In this document: positions 45,568-57,208 of the stretch, piece after piece
Numbering within the stretch: position 1 is the stretch's first letter
How the letters are laid out: every line of letters starts with the position of its first letter
Assembly: GCA_037179335.1 (NCBI GenBank)
Contig: JAKZHN010000039.1
Location: forward strand, 124,001 to 188,000
Length of the DNA: 64,000 nt
DNA from: Cyclaneusma minus
Taxonomy: Eukaryota; Ascomycota; Leotiomycetes; Marthamycetales; Marthamycetaceae
Direction of reading: 5' to 3'
Notes under the pieces: model-generated
Told to the model about the DNA's origin: nothing
Databases searched by the model: none
Seen by the model: only the letters and a program-made list of their open reading frames with translations
Program-made: the position numbers and the translations under genes

Positions 45568-46017
45568 GGTGAAGGATATGCTTGGGTCCGTAGCGTGGGT
45601 ATTGGAATTGCAGGTCTCTCCTCGAGAGGGGTGAAGATCAGGTCTTGACCTGGCCGGTGAAGGTCGAGGTAAGAAGAAGCTGCAACTGCGAGAAGGTGGT
45701 CAAAACTGGACTGCGCCGGGCACATTGTTATGAAGTACATCTTGCACCAGTCGACAGCTGGGAAACCGTTATCTGACTTTGGAGTTTGAATCTGAGGGGA
45801 AGTGCCGTGTAGGCAGCAGCAGCGGAAAAGGTAAAAGCGACAGACAAGAGGATTTCGCGATAACAGCTGCATAAGGGAAACTCAATAACTCGCTCAACCC
45901 ACAAGTCGTTAAAAGGAGTCACAACTGTAATCTGAGTTGAGCTAATCTCAGATCTTTTGGCAATGACTTCTGAGAATTGTATGAACATGGCCTGGAGGGC
46001 CAGATCAGGAGTGGCGG

Positions 46018-46650
46018 ATGTACTCTATAGCAATGGTTGATTGTCGTCCTCGAAACAGGAAAACAAGACGGAAAATGAGAAAGGAGAATGAGAAAGCAAA
46101 AAAAGAAAAGGGGGCGAAGAGTCTAGAGAATGGCCTGCTGATAAAAGAGTTCCGTGGAGTTTTGGATGACATCTCGACCTCGTGGAGGAGCCCTCTCGCA
46201 CGGCTCGGCGTCACGTGCCAGGGCCGGAGCTATTTTGTGGGGAAGACTGTCGACGATCTGCACGCCAGCGACAACTCAACTTCAACGTCAGAACACGAGC
46301 TGACGCCTGGACTCTCACAGACTCACACCCTCAGGACAATCTCATGGCGATGTCAAGTCAGCATTATCGATCTTGACTCGCAATTCTCTTCGTCTCCGGT
46401 GTCGCCCGTTTTGCAGGAACGTCTCGCTCAACAACGACGCCGTTTTGCCAGACAAGGAGGAGCCGTGGTATCGGTCAATGATGTCGTTCAACGTCCCGCA
46501 AAGACGCTGAACGCGCCTTTCCTTTTCAGCAAATGCGCCAACGAAATCCAGCGATTCAATGTTGGTATCTTTGGTGGTCGTCCGTCAACATACTCTGTCA
46601 AAGTCGAGGGGTCTATGTGGTCGCGTTGGGGCACGTTTCTCGGCAAGTGA
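46018..46650 (+). CDS. Hypothetical 210-aa open frame
   Basis: A single frame with an ATG at 46018, very Lys/Arg-rich at first (RKTRRKMRKENEKAKKEKG), then a neutral stretch without domain. It may be a real lineage-specific protein or the transcribed leader of the bHLH gene that starts 485 bp downstream. No intron structure like that of the family array. Confidence 0.22.
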   Translation: MYSIAMVDCRPRNRKTRRKMRKENEKAKKEKGAKSLENGLLIKEFRGVLDDISTSWRSPLARLGVTCQGRSYFVGKTVDDLHASDNSTSTSEHELTPGLSQTHTLRTISWRCQVSIIDLDSQFSSSPVSPVLQERLAQQRRRFARQGGAVVSVNDVVQRPAKTLNAPFLFSKCANEIQRFNVGIFGGRPSTYSVKVEGSMWSRWGTFLGK

Positions 46651-47134
46651 GCCGAGTGGACGAGAGTCAGCTCTCTTGGTCTGAGCACTTGCAGCCAATT
46701 GCACCGCTGGAAAGTGTCGTGTGCTCAATCGTCGACACCACTGAGGGGCCCCGAGTCTGTGGCAGCAAGACAAGAGACAAGAATTCGCAAAGAGGCAAAT
46801 CTGAGTGCGGCATGTGAGCACATGTGTACTGAGCCCACTCAAGCTAGACTCGGGTGCATGATCCTGAGCGCACGTTGAACGGTAGGAAGCTCTCTCCTTC
46901 TCCCCTCCTCCCCCTCTCACAATCAAGGCAGACTTCCTGCTCTCAACTCTTCCAGGCCTCAACTGCCTGAAATTCTCTCGTCTGTTTCATACTCTGCTTC
47001 TTCTGCAGAACTCAACTCTCCATTCCCCGCAAGAGACAAAGTCCGCAAACCACCAGATTAAGGGGTATCACCGCCATTCCGGAAAGTAGGCACGCGACCT
47101 GATTCTCGACTTGCCGTGACACGAGTTTCCCACA

Positions 47135-48597
47135 ATGCCTCCACCAACTCTCCCACCGACACCCGCCGCCTCGACCGACATCAAAGGACAAGATGGCGCC
47201 CAATTCTCCTCCCTGCAAATGTCTTTCGAACTGCCACCACCAGCCATGACCGCCAGCGAGTCCCGCCCATCCAGCGCATCCGCCCAAGAGTCCCCCACCG
47301 ACTCATCTTACAATCCCTCGCCCAAGTCCCAGCCCGCGCAACCAGCCACAACAACCAATTCCCGCAGACGAACATCCGCCGCCGCGAAGCCCGGCAAAGA
47401 TGCTTTTGCGCTTCCTCCGCCGCCCACCCGATCTCGCAAGATCATCCAAATGAAGCCGCGCCAGCCAGACGAAGCGATCGAGCCCACACCGGCCGTTCCT
47501 CCAGCAAAGACGAATACCAAAGCTACTGCTGCGACGAGCACGGCTTCGAAGAAGAAACAGCCGTCGTCTACAAGTGTGGCAGGACGGAAGATTGCAAGGA
47601 AGACGGCACATAGTCTGATTGAGCGCCGTCGCAGATCGAAGATGAATGAGGAATTTGGCGTGTTGAAGAGCATGATCCCCGCATGTACTGGGGAAATGCA
47701 CAAGCTGGCTATTCTCCAAGTAAGAACACCCCCTTTTCCCAACTAACCCAGCTCGCCTATTATCCATCATATTCGTCGAGAGAGACGAGGGAAAAAGGCT
47801 AACAATACCCCCAGGCCTCAATAGACTACGTCCGCTACCTCGAAGACTGCATCGCGAAGCTCAAAGCCCAAAACAACACCACTAATCCCAACAACAATGC
47901 CAGCACCCCCACCCCCGTCCCAGGCACATCTCAAATCTCACCAGAATTCACCCACACCCCCTACGCTCCCCCACCCTCCGACCACCAACAATATTACCAC
48001 AACCCATACTCCCCCTCCGCCACCTCTCCCTCTCCCTCCCCCAACCTAGCTTCCGGCGACGAAGACATCGAAATGTCCAACTCGCACGACCCCTCTGTCC
48101 CCTCACCAACCTACACCCCCTCACCCGCCTACACGCCCATCCCCGGCGCCGCAACACCTCGCTCCCATCATCCCTCTCCCTCCATCTTGCCTCAAGATGC
48201 TCGGGACCGGAATAATTCCTATTCGTCGGTTTCGACGGATCAGAGACATTATAGCTACAGTGCTTCTGCGACTACGAGTCCTATCTTTGGACCGCAGTAT
48301 GGAATTGGAGGTGGAGGTTTCGGAAGTGTGTTGACTAGTCCGGCGTTGATGCCGCAAAGAGGGATGGAGGGCGAGAGGGATTTTGATCAGGAGGCTACGC
48401 AGGCGTTGTTGATGCTTGGTGGTGACCGGAGGGGTGTGGGTGGAAACAGGATTGAGGAGAGGAGGGGGACCTTTGGGGATTTGAATGCTGCCGCGGTTGG
48501 TGGGAACGGGAATGGAGGGGCCGGTGCAAGTAACGGGGCGCCGACGGGAAGGGGTGATGGGAGGGGGATGAGTGTTAGGGATATGTTGTCTGCCTGA
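47135..48597 (+). CDS. bHLH transcription factor (Esc1/DevR-like)
   Basis: Exons 47135-47719 and 47815-48597 with a 95 bp phase-0 intron; 455 aa. A nuclear DNA-binding protein. The basic helix-loop-helix spans about residues 154-220 and is split by the intron within helix 2: basic region KTAHSLIERRRRSKMNEEF (with the Glu and Arg that read E-box CANNTG), loop PACTGEMHK, then LAILQ-ASIDYVRYLEDCIAKLK. The N-terminus is Ser/Pro/Ala-rich. The C-terminal half is Pro/Ser/Tyr-rich low complexity and ends with a conserved-looking short motif SVRDMLSA. Fungal relatives with this bHLH type include S. pombe Esc1 and Aspergillus DevR (by memory of the motif); targets here are unknown. Confidence 0.9.
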
Positions 48598-49194
48598 ATT
48601 CGGAGAATTCGGAGCCTGGGAAATGGGTGGTTGATTGATTTTGACTGAGGTCTGACTTGGACTTGGGCTTGGTTTGGCGAGCTGAAAGTTTATCGTGGGC
48701 GTTTGGGTTAGGTTGGCGAGCGTGGTGCAAAGGGGGTTGTGGGGGCTTCTTGGGCTTTTGCTGATGTTGATTGGCGTTCTTTCTAGAGTGGACGGACTGG
48801 GACTATTCGGAGGCTTGGTTTGTGATGTTCCTGTGGTTGTCAGTTGAATGGCGCTGATTTTTGACCTAGTGATAGAATAGGAATGTATGAAAAAGGGTTG
48901 TTCTGATATGTGGAACAGAATGCTTTCGCTTGCATGACCAAATGATTGTGGTTGATATTCGCTGGCTGCGTTATGCTCTCGTCGGCTAAGCTGGACTTGT
49001 CATGAGGTATGTTCCAAGAATCTGCAGAGAAGCACCAACAAACACCTTAGATACAAAGCATGTCCCAATTCCTTTCCACTCCAGTTCCCAAGTTCCGGGA
49101 AATCGATTTTCGGCTCATCTCGGCAAATCCTCTGACGCCTCTCACATCTACGCTCTTATACAAAAGCTACATCCCTTATATACCATCAAGATGG
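48598..49194. other. Intergenic region after the bHLH gene
   Basis: 3' flanks of the convergent bHLH gene and member 10. No gene. Confidence 0.5.
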
Positions 49195-49881
49195 CTATTT
49201 TGGGACTCGACCAATTAAACTCATGATCCCAGCCACCACCATGGTTTCCTCCTGATGCACTTTCATGGCCTCTCCATGCACTTTCGTGATCTCCTCCTCA
49301 AAGCCTAACAGATCCATCGCAGCTATCTTACTCTCACGCTCGCGTATTCCTTTCCACAACGCAGCAAGGCTTCTAAGCAGCCCGTTCATCCTTCGCAGCC
49401 CATCCAAACTTAGCGTTTCCTCCTCTCTACGATAAGCCTCCATGATCTCCGCCAAGTTCGTTTGCTCACTCAACCTCCTCAGCTCCCTTTTCGCAATCAT
49501 ATTCTCCTGCCGGAGCCGATCGGTCTCGGCAACTCTGTCTGCGACTCGCATGACAAGTGACAGAAGATTGTTTCTAGCAAGCGGGGATTGCTGGAGCGAT
49601 TCGCCGGCAGGGTCGTCGAGTGATACGTCTATAGCGCATGATAGGATGCCATTCCACGCAGCTTCGAGTTCCTGTAGCAATTCACGTGGCTTAGTAAACC
49701 ATCAGAGATGTATAGGAAAAAGGGTGAAATGACCACATACTACATGGAGGGACAAGCTGCCCTCTTGGGCTTCGAGAGCCTGGGCAATTCGTTCAAAAGC
49801 CGTGTGGAGCCATTGACTGGTAATCGTCGATGCATCGGAGTCCGCGTCCGGGGGACTGCGATTGGGGGTGGGCGGGGCCAT
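49195..49881 (-). CDS. Two-exon helical family protein, member 10 (subgroup I)
   Basis: Exons 49881-49741 and 49671-49195, 69 bp phase-0 intron (GTATGT...CTACAG); 205 aa. Start MAPPTPNRSPPDAD is nearly the same as member 14 (MAPPTPHQSPLDMV). Exon 1 continues LHTAFERIAQALEAQEGSL, matching the AF..IEELLE helix of the subgroup. Exon 2 has NLLSLVMRVADRVAETDRLRQ followed by ENMIAKRELRRLSEQ, aligning with members 11 and 12 (WHENIAAQRELAAIRGS and KRENMLAGLELVALRER), and ends with a charged helix. No targeting signals; function unknown. Confidence 0.68.
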
Positions 49882-50297
49882 GATGTTGCGTTTGGGGTTT
49901 GTTTGGGGTTTGTGGGAAGCTCTTGGGCAGAGTGTTGGAACGAGGGGATGGAGGGGGATGGACCGGATACGAGTAGGGAAGAGGAGCTTGGAGGAGAGAC
50001 TGGCGAACTGGATGCCGGAGCACCCGGATATACTTTTGAGGAAATGGGCAGATTCGTTATGAGTCACAAAGTCATTTCAGCAGAGAAGTGTTATCTGAGT
50101 TCAAGTTGGAGTCTAAGATGCATACAGAGAAAGTAAATCTAGAACCCGCAAGGGTGACGGGTCTCGCAATCGGCGTTCACATATGCTCTTCCACAATTTC
50201 TGACGCGATATAGCTGCTCTTCACCATCAGCATCCAGGCCTGGATATTATTCCCACACTACTCCTCAAGAGCTTTAAACAGCCTCCGCAAAAACATC

Positions 50298-50935
50298 ATG
50301 GACCCGACCGAAATAGTTCACCAGCTTGCATTCCTAGCTACTGTATGCATCGTGGCACTGGGCTCAGTAGCCCCCTCGGACGCGTCGAGGATCACACCGA
50401 TCCTCCACGATATCTTCGACGGAATTTCCGGAGTTCTCGGAGCCGAGACATCTGGTTTCAATCCAGCAGTAAGTCTATCAACTCTTCCTTTGCTATCATT
50501 CGCCATGCCTACCATGCAGCTATACTCTTCATTGCAGTAGGTACCTACTAAGGCATTTCATCACAGACGATTAAACCGATGCGTTATCTCCTCGTATTTC
50601 TAACAGAAATCGACTCGAACCAACGATCTCAGGCTATAAATCTTATGGCGAGATTTGAAAACATGCGTGCAGAGATTTGGCGGATATGGCACGAGAATAT
50701 TGCCGCACAAAGAGAGCTGGCGGCGATAAGGGGAAGCTTGGTGGAGAACAGGGAGAGCCTGGAGGAGCTGTGTGGACGCATGGTGGAGTTATTGCTAGGG
50801 GTGGAGGTCCGTTACTTTGAGACGAAGGCGAGAGGTATCTCGAGTATTAAGAATGAGGCTAATTTAATGTTGAATAACTTGGGTTTTACGCAGGCCAGGT
50901 TTTGTGAATTGGTGAGGAGGCTCGCAACGAAATAG
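50298..50935 (+). CDS. Two-exon helical family protein, member 11 (subgroup I)
   Basis: Exons 50298-50468 and 50567-50935, 98 bp phase-0 intron (GTAAGT...TCACAG); 179 aa. Exon 1: MDPTEIVHQLAFLATVCIVA then HDIFDGISGVLGAETSGFNPA, ending with the subgroup signature NPA before the donor. Exon 2: TIKPMRYLLVFLTE, MARFENMRAEIWRIWHENI and AAQRELAAIRGSLVENRES, aligned with member 12 (LMARLTDVCDEIAGMKRENM, AGLELVALRER). The two genes are in tandem, same orientation, 295 bp apart: a local duplication pair. Helical, no signal peptide. Function unknown. Confidence 0.72.
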
Positions 50936-51230
50936 CGAAATTGAGATGCAAAGTGGGAAGGAAGCCTGGTATGCCTTGTAGTGTATGTAAGGAACTTTGC
51001 TTGTTCACAGATCTCTAAGTCAGTGAAGTTGAACCAATCACCATATTGTGGGAGCTAAATCGAAATATTCAATCTGAATCAAAAATCAAATACATCCCCA
51101 TGTTCGAGCATTTCCTTCCACCGTTTCTACTCTAGACTCTCCTCTCCCCCGATCCACATCCGCGTCAAAATCTCATTCCAAAACCACCCTTAAAATCTCC
51201 CACAGCATCCCCAAGCCCCTAACAAACATC

Positions 51231-51883
51231 ATGGCCCCGGCCGCGCACATTTCCGATGAAAGTGCGATCGACATCTTTGTATGTACACCGCACCTTGTAG
51301 CGGACGCGGACAAAGAGACAACCACGCAGTTATTCCACCGTGCTTTTGGAATCATCGCCTCTTTCTTGAGAAGAGAGACGTGCCTCTTTGACCCAGTAGT
51401 ATGTCCAACTCTTATAAAATTCGCATCCTATATACATTTTGACAGTTTGTACTTTCTGATCAGCAACTAAATGGAATCCTAGACCTACGCAACATGCGCA
51501 ATGTGCTTCTATGCTTCTTATCAGGAGAAGAAGAGCGACAGTCATCTGAGCCAGTTGTCCAGAGATATAGGGATCTTATGGCAAGATTGACAGATGTCTG
51601 CGATGAGATTGCGGGTATGAAGCGAGAGAATATGCTGGCGGGATTGGAGTTGGTGGCGTTGAGGGAGCGCTTTAAGACGGAGATGATGGATGATGGTGAG
51701 GTGAAAGGGGAGAGGGAGAGAGTAGAGGAGATGTCTGGGTGCATTTCGAAGTTGTGGGGAGGCGTGTGTGGTCGTTTGGATAGGGTTGTTGCGATGGGTT
51801 TGCCGCGTATTGGGGTGGAGGTTACGTCGGTGGTGGACGAGTTGAAGGGTTCGGAGATATGGAGTCGTATGCAAGCCCGATAG
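51231..51883 (+). CDS. Two-exon helical family protein, member 12 (subgroup I)
   Basis: Exons 51231-51398 and 51464-51883, 65 bp phase-0 intron (GTATGT...GATCAG); 195 aa. Exon 1 starts MAPAAHISDESAID and holds CTPHLVADADKETTTQLFHR, nearly as in member 15 (MTPHLVADADDSTRTQLLLS) and member 13 (HTPHLVAFFDQSERSQILCG). Exon 2 begins QLNGILDLRNMRNVLLCFLS and continues with charged helices. Another acceptor 19 bp downstream (CCTAG) would shift the frame and hit a stop. Paired in tandem with member 11. Function unknown. Confidence 0.72.
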
Positions 51884-52066
51884 GCTTTGTACTATATGTG
51901 CTGTGGTTGTTACAGATCCTTAGGTCATCGAATTTGAACGAGGTTGTTGGAGCTGAATCGAAATATTGGAACAATCAAATTATGGTACTTTACCAAGCAT
52001 TACAGCCTCCAGACAGCCACAAAAAGGCTCTCTAAAAGCTACCCACCTCGCCGTATCTTCTACAAC

Positions 52067-53854
52067 TCAGTCCTCATCCTCATCATCCCTGGCCAGCGTC
52101 TTATACATCTTATGCTCCTCCATACAAGCACTACACACCGCTCCCAACGCCGCCATACCCAGGAGCACAAAAAACACCACCTGCAGACTCTCCACATAAG
52201 CTGCCCTGACCCCGTGTTGATACTTACCGGGCAAGTCCTTAATCACCCCAATATTATTCCTCACCTCCCTAATAACCGCCTCCGCTCCCGGCAAGCCTCC
52301 AATCCTCTCTCTCAGATACTTGCCCAGGCAAGCTTGCAGAATAGCATTACTCATGGCAATCCCGATAACCGTTCCCGTAGTCCGGAAAATGTACGCTCCG
52401 GAAGTGACGATAGCTTGCTGCTTCTGTGGCACTGCGGCTGTAAACGCCAACGAACAAGTCGTGATCATGCCGCCGTACCCGATTCCCATGAATGCAATAG
52501 CTACGAATGGCAACCAGACAGGCGTGTGCAGCGAAAACGTAGCTACCATAGCAGAGCCTATGAGAATGCAGACTGCACCAACCAAATTTGCATTGTAGTA
52601 TCTTCCCGTTTTCTTGACCCACAAGCCAATGGCAAAGGAAGTAAAACCAGAGACGATGGAATACGGCAGGAAACGCACGCCTGCGGCCGAAGCGGAGTAA
52701 CCAAGGACGAGGTAGTAGATAGGGACGAAGAAGAATATACCGAAGTTAGACATGGTGGTGAACCAAAGACCGAGGTAGCCGGCGAGGACGGTGCGGTTGG
52801 CGAGGAGGGAGGGAGGGAGGATGGGGAGGGGATGGCTGCGCTCGACGAGGATGAAGAGGACGAGGAAGCAGAGGGAGAGGGGGAGGGCGGTGAGGACGAT
52901 GGGGGAGGTCCAGGGAACCATTATGCCGCCCATGGATGTGGCGAGGAGGAAGGAGGCCATGAAGAGGACCATGAAAAGGGCGCCGAAATAGTCGATGTTG
53001 CGGTAGCTTGCCAGATCTGCTTTCTTTTGAGCTGGCTCATCGTCATGGGGCACAGTTCGCTCTTGCTCTACCGCTGCTGCCGATACTGCTTCAGCGGCTT
53101 CCGCTGCAGGCTGGTTGTCCCCCTTTTGCGTGGGAGATGGATGCAGAGGCATGTCCATGAACAACAAGATCAACGTCACGGCCACGGCTGAAATCGGCAC
53201 CTGTCCCCAAAACGCCCATCGCCAGCCCACCGTATCCTGCAACAACCCACCAATCGGCCCACCCAACGCACTCCCCATCGAAAAAAACACATTCACCGTG
53301 CCCATCCACGCGCCCCTACTTCTCAGCGGCATAACATCCGCCACAAAAAAAGTAGCACTGGGTCCCAAAAAGCCTCCGCCAATTCCTGCAACCACTCTGC
53401 CCACTACCATAGCGGTCTGATTCTGGGCAAGCGCACATATGATATTGCCTAAGGTGAATACGGTGTTGGCGAAGAGTAGGCCGGCTTTGCGACCGAAGAT
53501 GTCGGTTATGCGACCGGCGAGAGGGGCGCAGACGCCGGAGGCGATGAAGTAGGCACTGGCGAGCCACGAGAGGAGGGGGAGGGAGTGGAATTGGGTGCTG
53601 ATAGGGGAGGCGAGGGTGGCGACGAGGGTGCTGTCGATGGCAGCGGTGAAGGCGCTGGGGTAGATGCCGGAGATTATGAGGGCGAGACGGGCGGAGGAGA
53701 ATTGAGTCTCGGTAGGGTATTTGCCATTGGTGGTTGAGGCTGGAGCTTCAATTGTGTCGGTGGTGGGAGCGGGAGCGGAGGAGGGTAGAGGTTGGGGAGG
53801 GGATGCGAGGAGTGGAGTGCGCTCGCTGGGATCGTGGGTTTGTTTGGGAGGCAT
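52067..53854 (-). CDS. MFS transporter, DHA2 family (vacuolar amino acid / drug type)
   Basis: One exon, 595 aa, start MPPKQTHDPSERTPLL. A membrane transporter with about 14 predicted spans, driven by proton exchange. The hydrophilic N-terminus contains a dileucine-type ERTPLLASP motif, often found in vacuole-directed transporters. Signature sequences: IDSTLVATLASPI in the first span, motif A as GRITDIFGRKAGLLFA, and VVGRVVAGIGGGFLGPSATF. GSALGGPIGGLLQDTVGWRWAFW marks the fifth span. A long charged loop lies in the middle (about 265-310). It resembles yeast Vba and S. pombe Fnx1 vacuolar basic amino acid transporters; multidrug export is the alternative. The upstream frame remains open to 54175 but has no better start. 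Gene intact. Confidence 0.9.
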   Translation of the reverse strand: MPPKQTHDPSERTPLLASPPQPLPSSAPAPTTDTIEAPASTTNGKYPTETQFSSARLALIISGIYPSAFTAAIDSTLVATLASPISTQFHSLPLLSWLASAYFIASGVCAPLAGRITDIFGRKAGLLFANTVFTLGNIICALAQNQTAMVVGRVVAGIGGGFLGPSATFFVADVMPLRSRGAWMGTVNVFFSMGSALGGPIGGLLQDTVGWRWAFWGQVPISAVAVTLILLFMDMPLHPSPTQKGDNQPAAEAAEAVSAAAVEQERTVPHDDEPAQKKADLASYRNIDYFGALFMVLFMASFLLATSMGGIMVPWTSPIVLTALPLSLCFLVLFILVERSHPLPILPPSLLANRTVLAGYLGLWFTTMSNFGIFFFVPIYYLVLGYSASAAGVRFLPYSIVSGFTSFAIGLWVKKTGRYYNANLVGAVCILIGSAMVATFSLHTPVWLPFVAIAFMGIGYGGMITTCSLAFTAAVPQKQQAIVTSGAYIFRTTGTVIGIAMSNAILQACLGKYLRERIGGLPGAEAVIREVRNNIGVIKDLPGKYQHGVRAAYVESLQVVFFVLLGMAALGAVCSACMEEHKMYKTLARDDEDED

Positions 53855-53990
53855 GACGGCGGATGTGGTGATGGAATGGGGTGTGATTTCGAGTTGGGGT
53901 TCGGATGGAGCTTCGGTCAGATAGCAGCTTGAAGTTGCTGCGAGGTGACGAGATGTTGATTTCAACGAGTGGTGTTCAGCTGTGACAAGG

Positions 53991-54038
53991 TGAAGCTGTA
54001 ACGAGATGAAGCTGTGAGGAGGTGAAGCTGCGAGGAGG
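53991..54038. repeat. 16-bp tandem repeat, three copies
   Basis: TGAAGCTGTAACGAGA, TGAAGCTGTGAGGAGG and TGAAGCTGCGAGGAGG follow one another in the 5' leader of the MFS gene; a fourth weak copy follows. Confidence 0.85.
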
Positions 54039-54522
54039 TGAAGAGAGGCAGAGAACACGAGACAACCTCGCAGACCTACATTCGCAATTGCTATGTTTAT
54101 CGAGCTCCGAGTCCCGCGACTTACCGTTGCGGCTTTGAGGGTGTCGCCAATCATACGCGGATATGCAACAAACAAGCATTATTCGTCACACTTGTGGTGG
54201 TTGGAGTGGGGTGTGGGCCGTACTGGCTATACACACACTCCGACTCTTACACACCCTGCCTCTAGAGAGACCCCCACCAAGAACAAAACGTCCGACGGAC
54301 TGCCTCCATCGCAACGACACAACCTTTTGCAACATCGCAAAAGCGACTCTCAGATCAAAATCCTCTTCGACAACGTCACTGTCGTCACAACTCCTCCCCG
54401 CGGGATCATGCGTGCCGCTTATCAACGTGCCAGCTCCGGAACTGCATCCCCCCATGTGTCAGCTTGCTGCCTGTCGACGAGCTGAAAAGAAAGCCTCGCT
54501 GATGTCGAAGCGACAGGGCGTA

Positions 54523-54744
54523 CAGTGGGAGGAAAAAAGTCTGAATACGGTCTACAGTCTCCGAATAATTGTAAATATCCCAAATAACCAAAAATATTCC
54601 CAAGAATATGGAATATTTTAAATTATTTGAAATATTTTAAAGCATTTGGAATATTTCTAATTACTGGGAATATTCCTAATTATTCGGAATATTCGCAATC
54701 CAGCGGAGACTGTAGGCCGTATTCAGACTTTTTTCCACCCACTG
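54523..54744. mobile_element. 222-bp MITE with 41-bp inverted repeats and TA target site
   Basis: Left end CAGTGGGAGGAAAAAAGTCT and on through GAATACGGTCTACAGTCTCCG is matched in inverse at the right end with two mismatches in 41 bp. Both sides are flanked by TA (54521-54522 and 54745-54746), typical of Tc1/mariner/pogo-type non-autonomous elements. The interior is made of about six 19-20 bp units around GGAATATTCCTAATTACT. No coding capacity. Termini are well preserved, so the insertion may be fairly recent. Confidence 0.88.
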
Positions 54745-54746
54745 TA

Positions 54747-55792
54747 GCTCACTCCGAGGCTCGATCAGCACCTTACATTTGAACTCCATCCCGCTTGAAC
54801 ACGAGCTCCAACGAAAGGCTTTAGCAAGTAGCAAGGTCTTGGTGCTCCGTCGAAGCTTGCTTCTCTTTTCATCTGTCAAGAATCTCCAGCTATCACCACG
54901 TGTTTCCACTGGATTGATCTTGCCATTTGGTTCTATCCGTATCATGGTGGGTTTCCTCAGCGACTTTGGTCTGCTGAGCTGCTCATAGTCGTTTGCTTTG
55001 ATCCCATTCGTTCATATTCGTCCTCGTCACTTTGAAAAGCAGAGTTAAAGTTATTAATGGGGGTTGCGACGCCATGCTGGGATGCAAGTGCTGTCCTAAA
55101 TCCGTCTTACACCACCTCCACGTTTCCTCGCCCCAGATCTGCAAGGCTGCCGCTCTGGGTCCATCCCGCAATTGGATCCATGGATGTCTTCATATTTCCT
55201 TCCAAACTCTTCCACACCTCCAAGCCTGAAACTTGGTCTGGAACACGTTGAGCCGTCTCTAAGGGGCTGTACACTCGAGTACTAGGGAATATTCATCCAA
55301 GTTACAGTATCTCGAGAGCTGCGCCGCGTATGTGCATATTCATTGTTCACAGCCTCAAGTATGCCAAGTCATGACTGGACAAAGCTGCCACACCTCTACC
55401 ACAGTACAGCATTATCCACGAATAGCAGTCGCTGTGAAGGCCCAAGAATCGGGGGCTATCTCCAGATCCTCGTCGACATGTGGTTGCCATGCCGTGTCGG
55501 GGCTGAAGATAAGCGGGCGGTTCGTAAGCCTCCTGGCCCGCATATCGAGGGCATGTTCTTTAGAGGCGTGATACTCATGCTATATATCGATACAGCCCTA
55601 CTTTGTCAGTTCACCTGACAAATGATTCGAAATGAGCCTCCGCCGGCATCGCAGTACCCATAGCTTCGACTTGTATGGAACCTGATCAAGTTTCAACGCC
55701 AACCTGCTATTGATATCCTATCTAGACCTCATGCTAGAGAAGCCCATAGTTACGACCCATAGTTACGACCCACAACGGGACGGTCCGCAACA
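54747..55792. other. Intergenic region between MITE and SAT4-type gene
   Basis: No supported gene. Contains a GTACTAGGGAATATTC sequence near 55280 like the unit of the MITE interior. Confidence 0.4.
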
Positions 55793-57208
55793 ATGGCTTC
55801 GGCGGACGAACTTCCATTTGACTATGTCTATGCGCCGCAAGTCATAGCATTGGCATCAACTCTCACAGTTGTGAATATCATTATAGTCGCCATAAGATTC
55901 TACATCAGGCGGCTACAGAAGGCCAGGCTGGGTATCGATGACTGGTTGAGTCTAGGAGCATTGGTGAGTCGAAGGAAAGACAGTATGTACAGCTTGGTCT
56001 GATGAGACTTACCAGGTGATGCTCATTGGAATGGCCGCATGTTTGCTCGCTGGTAAGTTCAAGAAACACTTGACTAAGACCTAGTACTATTGCTTACATG
56101 GGCCAGGTGCAAAACTTCATCTCTACGGCTACCCGACACCTCGCGAATCCTGCGATGACTGCCTACCGCCTGCCGAAATACAACTTGCCAAAGTAAAGCC
56201 TCTCGCCCATTTCTCCCATCTCTTTGTCTTTCCTTAGGTCTCATCGACTCTTCTCTATCTTGCCTTCCCTCCTTCCCATCCTCTACCCACCAATTCACTA
56301 ATCCACCCTAGATCGAATGGTCCTTCCAAATCTTAATGTTCCTCGCCTACCTCCTCATCAAACTCTCCATCCTCTTCTTCTACCGCCGCCTCTTCATCAC
56401 CTACCGCCGCTCCTTCTTCGACCGTTCCTTCTTCGACGTCCTCTCCCTTTTTATTATCGTTCTCGTCCTCCTCTGGACCCTCATCTTCCTCCTCCTCTTC
56501 ATCTTCAACTGCGGCACCTCCATCTCCGCGCACTGGAACTACTCTCCCACCACCTGCCGCTTTTCCTACCCTCTCGAAGAATCTATGGCTGCGTCTGACC
56601 TCGGTCTCGACATTCTCATTTTCCTCCTTCCATTCCCCATGATTTGGCGCGTGAGGTTTTCCACTACAAGGAAGATTGCTATATCGTGTATCTTTTTGGT
56701 GGGGGCTATGGCAATAGGCGCTTCTATTGCGCGGTTGATATTGTATTTGGATATTGTGAAATACCCGTACGATCGAGATCTCGGCGTCACGACGGCCTTG
56801 TACTGGTCACTTCTCGAAACCGGTCTCGCACTACTCGCCGCCTGTCTTCCATCTCTCTCCTACCTACTCGGACAATCCCATAATATCACATCCCTAATGG
56901 CAAACGCATATCACACAATTTCCTCGGTCGTATCCTTACGCTCGCGAAGCTCTTCACTGGATTCTCAAAGCTCGACTGTGTTAACGGGAGATGGGAGGCC
57001 GGCTGGGAAGTTTGAAAAAGGGAGATTCTATGAAGTGGGAAGGGGGACCAACAGCGAGCTGCAGATTGTGCCGAAAGGACATAATGCGGAGATGGAAACG
57101 TTTGCGAGGGGTGATGCGAGTATTGGGAGTGAGGAGTCGGGGGTGGATGGGATGGGGATTCGTGTTAAGAGGGCGATAAGTCAGAGGAGTGATCATGATA
57201 TAGTTTAG
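55793..57208 (+). CDS. SAT4/rhodopsin-type seven-span integral membrane protein
   Basis: Four exons: 55793-55963, 56016-56052, 56107-56192 and 56312-57208; 396 aa. Belongs to the fungal rhodopsin-like (SAT4/Pth11-type) membrane family, by the arrangement of seven spans and motifs: IRFYIRRLQKARLGIDDWLS in loop 1, LAYLLIKLSILFFYRRLF in span 3-4, and the Cys pair. ESMAASDLGLDILIFLLPFPM and ETGLALLAACLPSL (late spans) are also typical. No CFEM domain is present. The C-terminal tail is Ser-rich and cytoplasmic. Ligand and role are unknown; some relatives act as surface sensors during host infection. The small exon 2 (37 nt) is supported by frame and by the hydrophobic sequence MLIGMAACLLAG. Confidence 0.88.

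Noticed and set aside
50298..51883. Members 11 and 12 as one fused gene
   Set aside because: Each has its own start, intron and stop, with 295 bp between them.
53855..54175. N-terminal extension of the MFS protein in the open upstream frame
   Set aside because: It is coded by 16 bp repeats, gives an unlikely sequence and lies before the conserved start MPPKQ.
56333..56533. Acidic minus-strand frame opposite the SAT4-type gene
   Set aside because: Shadow of the Leu/Phe-rich membrane exon on the other strand.
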